Both the position numbers and the translations under genes were made by a program. The notes below the pieces were generated by a model. That model worked only from the letters and a program-made list of their open reading frames with translations. It was not told where the DNA came from and searched no databases. This document shows, one piece after another, positions 1 to 6,590 of a stretch of DNA of 7,129 nt (its first letter is position 1; each line of letters opens with the position of its first letter). Source of the DNA: JAJZQH01 sp041658465 (GTDB lineage Bacteria; UBA10199; 2-02-FULL-44-16; JAAZCA01); NCBI GenBank assembly GCA_041658465.1, contig JBBAAC010000127.1:1-7129 (forward strand), read 5' to 3'.

Positions 1-1
1 T

Positions 2-250
2 AGAAGTGTTGGGCCTCAGGATGACAATAGGGCGATGGCCTCAGCGGTTCTTAATCTTGCGGAGGGCAACGGCAAGAGGCGTTCTACTGCAGAGCGGCGG
101 CGGTTTTTCGAGATATCGTTGGGGTCAATTGCCGAGGTTGCGGCGGCGCTAGATCTTTCTTGTGCGTTCGGGCTGATCCGAGTTCGGGAAGTTGATTCGC
201 TCAAATCGAGGCTCAGGTTGGCCTATGTGAAGATCGGGGCCTTGCGATAG
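2..250 (+). CDS. Four-helix-bundle protein, S23/23S rRNA-IVS family (5' partial)
   Basis: The frame is open from base 2 with no stop, so the true start lies left of the window; 82 codons are visible. ATG at 35 is probably internal, because the residues before it (Gln, then Arg-Ala, then Ser-Ala) match the end of the family's first conserved helix, usually of the form Q-x-R-R-A-x-x-S. The diagnostic stretch LNLAEGNGK, followed by a Ser/Arg-rich turn and RRRFFEISLGSIAEVAAALD, is typical of the S23 / four-helix-bundle family, which is normally about 110-130 residues. Members are encoded either inside 23S rRNA intervening sequences or, as here, as stand-alone genes. They are small cytoplasmic helical proteins that form oligomers, and their biochemical role is not established. 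The stop at 248-250 lies within a terminator hairpin. Nothing links this gene functionally to the large downstream gene. The family call is firm and the function is unknown. Confidence 0.85.
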   Translation, partial: RSVGPQDDNRAMASAVLNLAEGNGKRRSTAERRRFFEISLGSIAEVAAALDLSCAFGLIRVREVDSLKSRLRLAYVKIGALR

Positions 251-274
251 GTCCCGATCTATTTCTCTTCTCTC
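231..274 (+). terminator. Intrinsic terminator overlapping the stop codon of the four-helix-bundle gene
   Basis: Bases 231-242 (AGATCGGGGCCT) pair with 249-260 (AGGTCCCGATCT) in a 12-bp stem with a single G-U pair and a 6-nt loop at 243-248. A T/C-rich run follows (ATTTCTCTTCTCTC, 261-274). The stop codon 248-250 spans the end of the loop and the start of the right arm. The U-tract is interrupted by C, so efficiency is uncertain, but the stem is strong and well placed to insulate the downstream region from this gene. Confidence 0.72.
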
Positions 275-316
275 GACTTCTCTCAATCAGTTGTCAGTTT
301 ACTGTTTCTCTTCTCT
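262..316. repeat. Pyrimidine-rich spacer with a repeated 12-mer
   Basis: TTTCTCTTCTCT occurs at 262-273 and again at 305-316, 43 bp apart. The whole stretch from about 257 to 325 is strongly C/T-biased on the + strand. It separates the terminator of the four-helix-bundle gene from the M16 remnant. No gene or known regulatory motif is visible in it. The repeat may be simple-sequence slippage. Confidence 0.4.
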
Positions 317-324
317 TTCTTTAC

Positions 325-443
325 TTACGCCGGCTTCACCACCGCCATCGTGTATGCATCCGGGTGGATGAATCTCTGCGCGGCGCGCAGCACGTCGTCC
401 GCGGTCACGGCCATTATGCGCCTGGGATAGGCCTGCGCCTCTT
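325..443. repeat. Left copy of a 119-bp direct repeat (M16 3' end)
   Basis: Aligns without gaps to 6472-6590 in the same orientation, with 112 of 119 bases identical by eye. A weaker tail (7 of 10 matches, 444-453 against 6591-6600) follows before similarity is lost. The two copies are offset by 6147 bp and bracket the large gene. It may be one end of an inserted or duplicated unit. Confidence 0.9.
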
Positions 444-450
444 GGATTCA
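325..450 (-). pseudogene. Stranded C-terminal remnant of an M16 peptidase gene
   Basis: Read on the minus strand, this encodes the last 39 codons of an M16 peptidase plus its TAA stop at 325-327: a peptide containing EAQAYPRRIMAVTADDVL, then RFIHPDAYTMAVVKPA. Except for one Ala/Ser change (TMAVV here, TMSVV downstream), the last 38 residues are identical to the C terminus of the M16 gene at 6472-7129. Upstream in this frame there is a TGA at 448-450 where the intact gene has GGA (Gly), and similarity fades beyond about 453. The rest of the gene is absent, so this piece cannot fold or act as a peptidase. Similarity begins exactly at the stop codon and does not extend into the sequence on its other side (bases 250-324). 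Confidence 0.85.
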
Positions 451-535
451 GAGGGCGCTCGGGCTCATTCATTCGCTGCCGGACAGCGGGTCTCTGAGAT
501 CAAAAAAAACCGCGTAACTTTTTCATTTTTCAGCC

Positions 536-541
536 GATAAT
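536..541 (+). promoter_or_regulatory. Possible -10 element just before the large gene
   Basis: GATAAT at 536-541 differs from the sigma-70 -10 consensus by one base and sits in an AT-rich stretch (500-542) with an A8 run at 502-509. No convincing -35 hexamer lies 16-18 bp upstream (about CGTAAC). If used, transcription would begin near 548. ATG 543 would then be outside the message, favouring ATG 549 as a nearly leaderless start or the in-frame GTG at 576, which has AGGG at 564-567 upstream. Weak evidence. Confidence 0.2.
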
Positions 542-542
542 C

Positions 543-3500
543 ATGTATATGGGTCTCGGGGTTAGGGACAAGGGGGTGGGTGGAGATCTGCCGGCTGCGT
601 CTGGCACCGGCCTCGCTCCATCCGCCGCTCCATCCAATGCGCCGACTGATGAAAACAGGGCCTCGGACGCCTATATTGGCCCTGAACAGGCATTACAACC
701 CCCTCTGGCGGCTGCGCCCACCCATGCCTATAATCCCTTGCTCGCGGGGCATCCGCCATCCCATTTGAACGGGCTCCGCGCATCGAGGCTGGCTGCGGGC
801 TGGCTCCCGCTCTCCGACGTCGTGGCGTTTTTTGAGACAGCAAAGCGCGAAGGCCTTGCGGACATCCGCGGCCAGTACGGAGAGTTCGCTCGGAGAGGCA
901 TAGATCCCGCGATGGTCGATGACGTGCTGGTGCGTCGCTTTGACGTAAAGCCCGCACAACTCGAGCATGAAATCGGACACCAGAACTCCAATCCCAATCG
1001 ATCGATCACGGAACTCGTCTCGAACAGCGTCGACGCGTCGCGCGCGGGCGCAGCGCCCGTCGAGGTAATGATTGAAGACGGCCGTTATGTGGTGGAAGAT
1101 TTTGGCAAGGGTATGAGCGCGCCCGACGTATTCGAGAAACTCCTCATACCGAATCTCTCGGGCAAAGACGGTGAGAAGACGATCGGCCGCTTTGGCATCG
1201 GATTCTTCACCGCGCTCGCGCACCTGCATGACGAGAATTCGCGGGTCGTCGTGGACACCAAGGTCAACGGCGAGGCGGGCGTGCGTCTGGAATTCCTGCG
1301 CCTCAATGGCGAGCTGGGCGTCCGCGTGGGGCCGTCGGATCGCAAAGAGAGCGGCACGCGCATAGAGGTGAGGGATGCGCAAATCAGGCGCGATGTGATG
1401 GCCGCGGAGATGGGTGAAAATCTGAGCTACGTGCTGTCTCACCCCATCAACGCCAATGGCGAGAGGATCAATAATCTCGATCCAGCGCGGATCCATTCCG
1501 TGGGCAATGGAAGGCTCTACATCTCCGCTGAGTCGGGACGCGAGGGCAAGGTCGTGCTTACGGTTGGAGGCGTTAGAATAGAATCGTTCTCAGTGAAAGG
1601 CAGTTCAGTGCCTCGCACCATGGTCTTTGACCTCCCGCTCTCCACGAAGCTGCCTGAGAGCAGAAATCGCATCAGGGTAGATGCCGGAGTTGTTGAACAG
1701 GTCAAGGCATTCATCGCATTTGCAGAACAGATTGCAGATCCAGAGGAGCGGCTCGGCTATCTGAACGGCATGGCGCCTCTCATACGTGAGCTGCAGGGCA
1801 GAAACGAGCTCATCACAAAGGACTCCAATCTCATCGATCATGCGCGGGCAGCATGGGCGCGCTATACAGGTGGCCGAAAATTCGTTCCTACTGACAAGCC
1901 CTACGATGCGATCGCAGACAAGGACGCGCTGCATGTCGATGATCTCTATCTCGGCAGCAACTGGGCAGAGCGCTTTCCAAAGCCCGCTGAATGGAGCGGC
2001 GCTGCTCGCATGGCCATCGTGGATATGCCTGATGATGCGCCGAGCGCAATTGTCCACGACAAGGAGCGCCGCGTCGTCCTCCTGGACCGGCGGATGTACG
2101 AGGCGCACAAGGCTGACCCTGCGCTGCTCACGGCGCTGGCCAGCCTCCCTCCAGGTGAGATCAATGGGACATGGAATTGGCAGCTGGGCGCAGGGGCCGT
2201 GACCGCACCAAAGGCCGCGCAAGCGGTGGGATCCGCTGCGATGCCGCATCTGCCTGGCCGCGACCCCCGCATAGATGCGCTTATCAGCAGGCACCCGGCC
2301 CTCATGGGCCAGCGCTCTGATCTGTATGGCGTGCTTGCTAATGTGCCCGATGCAATCGATCTTCTCTCGCAGGTCGATGACGTGATCATGCCCTATCGCG
2401 GACTCGAGAGGCTCATGCAACGCGGGTGGAATATCGCCACATCGTCTCTGGACGATACAGATAGCAAGCCCTTTCTCATGGCTAAGGGAAAAATGTGGCG
2501 GGCGACTGCTGCTGACGGCACTACGCTCATTGGCGGCGAAGTAAAGAGCGGCGTCACTGGGTTAAAATCTCATGGCAATGGCGATGAGCGAATCTATGTC
2601 ATAAATGATGGCTTTTCTGGGTTAGCCACGGATGCCCGCGGTCGCGTGATCTCAAAAGGAGATGAAATATTCGTCAGCGGAGATGGCGACGACAGGGGCA
2701 TTATTGTAACCGATTCAGACGGCCTATCAAAGCTGCTGGATGCAAAGGGACAAACGATTCTGCAAGGCATGTTCACAGTGGTGACGTCTGTTGGGCAAGA
2801 CAAGGACAGAGTGATCTTCGTACGCAGGGAAGCGGAAGGAGATTCACGCTCGGCGCAAGGATGGATACGATGCCTACCTGAAGTTCCTGGGGGCGTGTCG
2901 TTTCTTGTCAATAGAGGTATATGGGAGGCTCACTTTGCAGACGGCCGGGTCGAGCAATACAAAGACATGTGCTGGAACGGCGACCTATCTCAAAAATTCT
3001 TCAAGGCCCGGGATTTGTCCGGCAATCTTCACCTCTTTGACAAGGATGGAGAAATCCTCGCGGACCGCGAAGAACGGATGATGAAGTTGGAAATGGATAA
3101 AGAAGGGAATGTCATTGGTCAGGTCTATGGGAGCGGCGCAGACCGCGTGGTCGTCGCGAAGAGTTACAATGACAAGCAGCTACATCAGAGGGCAGTGGCC
3201 GCAGATGGGCGCGTGATTTTCGAAGGAAAGGACATCAAAATACATGGCGAGGGGATCGATCGGGTCTATATTGTAAGGGGCAATGACGATCTCTGTCGAA
3301 TCTTTGGGGCAGATGGAAAGCCCCTGATCAAAGGCGCATTCAAAGACTGCCGTGTTTCTGAAACTGCCGAGCCATATATTCAGGAGAGTGACGGCCGCAT
3401 CGGTTTTGGCAGGGTGATCAGGGCCATAAGTGATTATGTAGATGATGATTGGAGTCAACACAGTCTCAGTGCAATAGCAAGCGGCCGTGTGAATCCCACC

Positions 3501-6368
3501 AGGGCCATCGATCATTACTTCCGCATTGATGGCATGCCGATTCGCATAGTCGATAATAAAGATTCTCTCCAGTATGGAATATACCACAATGAGAGGACGC
3601 TGATTTACTCAGGACAGCAGGGGGCGTCAGGTCAAAAAACGCCGCGCAGGGTGCTGGATGTCCGGTCCCTGGCTTCAGAGGGCGCTCGAAGAAACCTGCG
3701 AGCACTCGTGGATGCGAAGATGGCGCCAGGGTTTCAATCCGTGGCCCTGCAGGCGCTAAGCTACTCCCCTGACGCGTTCGATCTTGCGCTCCGGCTCGTG
3801 CCCCACATAACTACCGATCTGAACGGCAGCTCAGCGCTCATGGAGCGTCTGTCAGGGCTGGCAAGCAGCCTGTCTCCAGAGACCCTGGCCATGCTATTTG
3901 ATATAGGCGTCTCCCTTGGGATCGGTCCATCGTGCACGGCCGGGCAGGTGGGAAAACTCGCCGTTGTCGCGGAACTGCTGGGGAGCGACGGGCTCAAACG
4001 TTTTCGTGACGACCTTCTCAAACAGGATGATCTATGGCGTGTAGTGCGCAACCATGAATGGGACAAGGTCCTCGCCCTTGAGCCAAAGGCGCGCGCAAGC
4101 GTATATTATCTCCTCATGGACGATGCTGAGCTGCTTGCGCCCGGCGCGAGCAAGATACAAAGGATCGATCACGAAACGGAATTTTCTCTCGTTCGACTGG
4201 ATGCGGCAGTGCAGTCGCATCGTTCCGAATGGCGTTCCTTTGTTGGGGAAGCGGCCCATGCCTCTCTGCTCATTGGTGCGCAGACGGCGCACGCGGACAT
4301 TGCACAGTCAAAGGCGCGTCTCTCCCATGCCATGTATCATCTGGGAGATGCGAGGCAGCATCTTTATCTGCGCGAGCTCTTGCAGAACAGCCTCGACGCG
4401 ATCCGGCGCGAGAGGGGCGGCAATGCCTCTGTCTCGGTGGAGAGTTTCGAGGAGGCCGGCCATCACGTGCTTCGGATCACGGATCCAGCGGGCATGGATT
4501 TGTCCAAGGTGCTCAATCACCTCCTCATCTATGGAGAGAGCACAAAGGGAGAGACGGATCTGGGAAAATTCGGCATCGGTTTTTTCACGATCTATCCTGG
4601 CGCAGAGGAGATCAGGATACGCACCGGAAAGGGCGATGGCAGGACCGTTATCGTATCGCTCCGTCCGGTCTATGAAGGGGACGTTGTCGTAGATATAAAG
4701 GCATCGTATGCGCAGAGCGACGAACCGTTCAAGGGCACTGTGATCGAGCGCATATCGCGCGAGGCCAACGCATCGTTCGACGCCGCGATGGTGCGGGCGA
4801 GCCTCCAGATGTACGGCAGGTTTGTCGATCCAAAGGAGATTCAGATCACATACAACGGCGCGCCCGTGAACAAGGGGCTTGTCCCGCTTGCAGAGCGTGA
4901 CGTCCCGGGTCTTGGCCCTGTCCGCGTCTATGAGGCGCGGGAGAATGCGTACACGGTCGGGAGCCTGTATGTGAAGGATCTGCCTTTGGACATGATAAAT
5001 GCGCTGCCCGCCCCGCTTCGAGAGATATGCAATAAGCACGGGATGGTGATCGATCTGCCGACCAGGACAACCCTCGTGCGCTCGCGCAATGAATTCGTGG
5101 ATCCGTCTGCGGTAGAGAGACGCGTGCGCGGCGCGCTGTCCGCAATGCTATTGGAGGTATATCTCAAACGCTTTGCGACCGGGGAAATGGGTCTCGACGG
5201 CCTGCCCTCGGTATATTTCGATTCAAACTACAATTTCGACTCACTCTCGATCCCTGCCGAAATCCAGGCCGATGCTCGGAGGCTCAAAACAGGAGAGCCC
5301 ATCGCAGATATCGAGCGCTATCAGGATGAACGGGCATTCACACAGCTTGTGACATTGCTGCCCTGTATCGAAATCAAGGGGGAGAGAATTTCATTGTACG
5401 ATCTAGTGCGTCGCCTGGAGCGCGGCGAGGAGATCGATACAAAAGGGCTGCCCATGTCTGTCGCGTCGCTCATCAATAAAAGACAGGCCGATGAAAAAAA
5501 GAAGAAGGATGCCGTGACGCAACTTGCCAGGCTTGCAGATGAGGTCTCTGTTGATGCAACAATGCCTAAATACGCAGGGGTGTCTAGCCTCGCTCGGACC
5601 TGGTCAAGGCAAGAGGCGTTTCGTCCGCAGGCGGCTGCCTACGACGCGTTTCTTGAGATTGCAGACAGGCTGCTGACGATGCTTGGGTTTCAAAATGCGC
5701 GTGTGCGATACTCAAGCAGACCCGAGGATATTTCGACTGGAGCCTTTACCAATTCGATCAACCGGACTCCGAACATCACATTCGGCCTCTTTTGTTCCGA
5801 GAAATATGTTGAGGCGCTCTCTGCCATTCTGGGCAGCGAACAGTTTCCATTAGAGGAATTTTCCGTCCTCATGACATGGATGATTGAAATAGTTACTCAT
5901 GAGATGACGCACCATCAGCTCGAGCGCCCTGCGGAATGGACACATGATGCGGAATTCTACAGGAGACAGCAAACGCTTATCACCAGGCTCATGCGGAGGG
6001 GTTCCCTTGAGTCCGACAAGTTATGGGTCGATCTCAAGGCGAAGTATGCGAATGCAGATTTCGTAGATATGAATGAGTATCTCAAGCTGCTGGCAGGCAA
6101 AGAGGCAAGTGCGGGCGTGGGCGGCGTTAAGAGATCGCCGCCAGAAACTCCTGATACTTTCGTTTCCGACGCTCAAGAGATTCCGCGCGATTCGCTTCCG
6201 AACCAAGCGGCATTCGATGCGGAGCCGGCCACGATGGGGAGTTTTACGACCTATGACCCGACTGCAGGCGGATTTGGCCTTCTTTCGACGCCTTATGATC
6301 TGGAGTTCGTAGCAGATCTCCCTATGAGCGCATCGATGCTGTTCACGCCAATGATGGCCTGGGTCTAG
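543..6368 (+). CDS. Giant dual-GHKL ATPase / beta-repeat / HExxH zinc metallopeptidase fusion protein
   Basis: A 1941-residue protein with no signal peptide or membrane segment, so predicted cytoplasmic. Order: Pro/Ala-rich N terminus (1-80); GHKL ATPase 1 (about 130-400; E157-N161-D164, D186-x-G-x-G-M191, G215-RFGIGF); unassigned region (400-640); WG/propeller-like beta repeats (645-1025); helical region (1045-1210); GHKL ATPase 2 (about 1255-1545; E1278-N1282-D1285, shortened D1314-PAGM, G1341-KFGIGF); helical, Lys-rich linker (about 1620-1650); metallopeptidase (1700-1845; H1786-EMTH, H1801-DAEF); low-complexity tail. The Bergerat folds resemble Hsp90/MORC/MutL ATPases. The HExxH plus downstream His resembles SprT/WLM-type peptidases. 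ATG 543 is the first start after the in-frame TGA at 495-497, but no Shine-Dalgarno precedes it, so ATG 549 or GTG 576 are alternatives. I do not recognise the architecture; ATP-regulated proteolysis is inference. The reading frame is intact throughout, which argues that it is under selection. Confidence 0.93.
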   Translation: MYMGLGVRDKGVGGDLPAASGTGLAPSAAPSNAPTDENRASDAYIGPEQALQPPLAAAPTHAYNPLLAGHPPSHLNGLRASRLAAGWLPLSDVVAFFETAKREGLADIRGQYGEFARRGIDPAMVDDVLVRRFDVKPAQLEHEIGHQNSNPNRSITELVSNSVDASRAGAAPVEVMIEDGRYVVEDFGKGMSAPDVFEKLLIPNLSGKDGEKTIGRFGIGFFTALAHLHDENSRVVVDTKVNGEAGVRLEFLRLNGELGVRVGPSDRKESGTRIEVRDAQIRRDVMAAEMGENLSYVLSHPINANGERINNLDPARIHSVGNGRLYISAESGREGKVVLTVGGVRIESFSVKGSSVPRTMVFDLPLSTKLPESRNRIRVDAGVVEQVKAFIAFAEQIADPEERLGYLNGMAPLIRELQGRNELITKDSNLIDHARAAWARYTGGRKFVPTDKPYDAIADKDALHVDDLYLGSNWAERFPKPAEWSGAARMAIVDMPDDAPSAIVHDKERRVVLLDRRMYEAHKADPALLTALASLPPGEINGTWNWQLGAGAVTAPKAAQAVGSAAMPHLPGRDPRIDALISRHPALMGQRSDLYGVLANVPDAIDLLSQVDDVIMPYRGLERLMQRGWNIATSSLDDTDSKPFLMAKGKMWRATAADGTTLIGGEVKSGVTGLKSHGNGDERIYVINDGFSGLATDARGRVISKGDEIFVSGDGDDRGIIVTDSDGLSKLLDAKGQTILQGMFTVVTSVGQDKDRVIFVRREAEGDSRSAQGWIRCLPEVPGGVSFLVNRGIWEAHFADGRVEQYKDMCWNGDLSQKFFKARDLSGNLHLFDKDGEILADREERMMKLEMDKEGNVIGQVYGSGADRVVVAKSYNDKQLHQRAVAADGRVIFEGKDIKIHGEGIDRVYIVRGNDDLCRIFGADGKPLIKGAFKDCRVSETAEPYIQESDGRIGFGRVIRAISDYVDDDWSQHSLSAIASGRVNPTRAIDHYFRIDGMPIRIVDNKDSLQYGIYHNERTLIYSGQQGASGQKTPRRVLDVRSLASEGARRNLRALVDAKMAPGFQSVALQALSYSPDAFDLALRLVPHITTDLNGSSALMERLSGLASSLSPETLAMLFDIGVSLGIGPSCTAGQVGKLAVVAELLGSDGLKRFRDDLLKQDDLWRVVRNHEWDKVLALEPKARASVYYLLMDDAELLAPGASKIQRIDHETEFSLVRLDAAVQSHRSEWRSFVGEAAHASLLIGAQTAHADIAQSKARLSHAMYHLGDARQHLYLRELLQNSLDAIRRERGGNASVSVESFEEAGHHVLRITDPAGMDLSKVLNHLLIYGESTKGETDLGKFGIGFFTIYPGAEEIRIRTGKGDGRTVIVSLRPVYEGDVVVDIKASYAQSDEPFKGTVIERISREANASFDAAMVRASLQMYGRFVDPKEIQITYNGAPVNKGLVPLAERDVPGLGPVRVYEARENAYTVGSLYVKDLPLDMINALPAPLREICNKHGMVIDLPTRTTLVRSRNEFVDPSAVERRVRGALSAMLLEVYLKRFATGEMGLDGLPSVYFDSNYNFDSLSIPAEIQADARRLKTGEPIADIERYQDERAFTQLVTLLPCIEIKGERISLYDLVRRLERGEEIDTKGLPMSVASLINKRQADEKKKKDAVTQLARLADEVSVDATMPKYAGVSSLARTWSRQEAFRPQAAAYDAFLEIADRLLTMLGFQNARVRYSSRPEDISTGAFTNSINRTPNITFGLFCSEKYVEALSAILGSEQFPLEEFSVLMTWMIEIVTHEMTHHQLERPAEWTHDAEFYRRQQTLITRLMRRGSLESDKLWVDLKAKYANADFVDMNEYLKLLAGKEASAGVGGVKRSPPETPDTFVSDAQEIPRDSLPNQAAFDAEPATMGSFTTYDPTAGGFGLLSTPYDLEFVADLPMSASMLFTPMMAWV
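930..1742 (+). other. Domain: GHKL ATPase module 1 (apparently intact)
   Basis: Residues about 130-400 of the large protein. N box ITELVSNSVDAS (E157 as the expected general base, N161 binding Mg2+, D164). G1 box DFGKGM (186-191). Lid with NLSGKDGEKT, then G2 box GRFGIGFF (215-222). This is the Hsp90/MORC/MutL order and spacing. Further on, LPESRNRIRV (370-379) sits where Hsp90-type proteins carry the middle-domain catalytic arginine in a Ser-Arg context; R374 is the candidate, by analogy. All expected nucleotide-contact residues are present, so ATP binding and hydrolysis are likely. Confidence 0.85.
2475..3617 (+). other. Domain: WG/propeller-like beta repeats
   Basis: Residues about 645-1025 consist of some six or seven degenerate units of 38-50 residues. 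The pattern is roughly hydrophobic-x-x-D-A-x-G-x-x-I-x-x-G, then G-x-G-x-D-R-V-x-x-V. Examples are LSKLLDAKGQTILQG followed by DRVIFV; AVAADGRVIFEG followed by IDRVYIV; and LATDARGRVISKG. The pattern is like WG repeats and other beta-propeller-type recognition modules. Base composition drops here: one 60-base line (3541-3600) is 40% GC against 67% in the second ATPase module (4741-4800). A substrate- or ligand-recognition role is an inference from fold type only. Confidence 0.6.
4305..5177 (+). other. Domain: GHKL ATPase module 2 with a shortened G1 box
   Basis: Residues about 1255-1545. N box LRELLQNSLDAI (E1278, N1282, D1285) and G2 box LGKFGIGFF (G1341-F1348) are intact. The G1 box reads ITDPAGMD (D1314 to M1318) where the family has D-x-G-x-G-M, so one residue is missing and the first glycine is Ala or absent. 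RSRN at 1513-1516 parallels ESRN at 372-375 of the first module, which supports an ancient internal duplication. The module may bind nucleotide weakly, hydrolyse slowly, or act as a pseudo-ATPase. Confidence 0.8.
5640..6077 (+). other. Domain: SprT/WLM-like zinc metallopeptidase
   Basis: Residues about 1700-1845. A beta-strand-like segment (NITFGLF) and a long helix (ending MIEIVTHEMTHHQ) lead into H1786-E-M-T-H1790, with H1801 in HDAEFYRRQ giving HExxH-x(10)-H. A third ligand in a His-Asp-x-x-Phe setting after HExxH is the layout of WLM and SprT-type minimal gluzincins. E1787 would be the catalytic base. All three candidate ligands are present, so activity is plausible. Substrate unknown. 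HExxH alone is a weak motif; the family reading rests on the HDxxF continuation and the preceding strand and helix. Confidence 0.65.
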
Positions 6369-6471
6369 AACGACGGTCCGGTCGAATCACTCGATAGCAT
6401 ACATGGATTGGAGCAATTAGATCGTATGAGTTTCAGGGTCAGGGAAGAGAGAACGAGATGCCATGAGTTTT

Positions 6472-6590
6472 TTATGCCGGTTTCACCACCGACATCGTGT
6501 ACGCATCCGGGTGAATGAATCTCTGCGCGGCGCGCAGCACGTCGTCCGCAGTCACGGCCATTATGCGCCTGGGATATGCCTGCGCCTCTT
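6472..6590. repeat. Right copy of the 119-bp direct repeat (3' end of intact M16 gene)
   Basis: Matches 325-443 with seven substitutions and no gaps. In the M16 reading frame six of the seven fall at third codon positions and are silent (Ala, Lys, Ala, Ile, Thr, Ala codons). The seventh changes Ala to Ser near the C terminus. Sequences beyond the stop codon are unrelated in the two copies. Confidence 0.9.

Noticed and set aside
1..330. 23S rRNA intervening sequence, suggested by the S23-family gene
   Set aside because: No 23S rRNA sequence is recognisable on either side. The flanks are an intrinsic terminator and an M16 gene remnant, so this is a stand-alone family member.
693..2420. Long minus-strand open frames (693-1496 and 1605-2420) opposite the large gene
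   Set aside because: They lie opposite well-supported ATPase and linker coding sequence, show no recognisable domain, and are rich in Arg, His and Cys as expected of antisense frames in GC-rich DNA.
4054..5039. Overlapping frames at 4054-4692 (+) and 4308-5039 (-) inside the second ATPase module
   Set aside because: The frame with the GHKL boxes is clearly the coding one. The alternatives are Arg/Ser-rich shadows with no motif.
6369..6471. Bidirectional terminator between the converging large gene and M16 gene
   Set aside because: I looked for a stem with flanking T/A tracts. There is a T6 run near 6468-6473 and short inverted matches such as TCGA...TCGA near 6383-6395, but no stable hairpin next to a U-tract.
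325..6590. Classical integrative element with attachment sites
   Set aside because: The repeats lie in a protein gene, are 119 bp with scattered silent changes rather than a short identical core, and no integrase, recombinase or transposase is present. Only the duplication itself is claimed.
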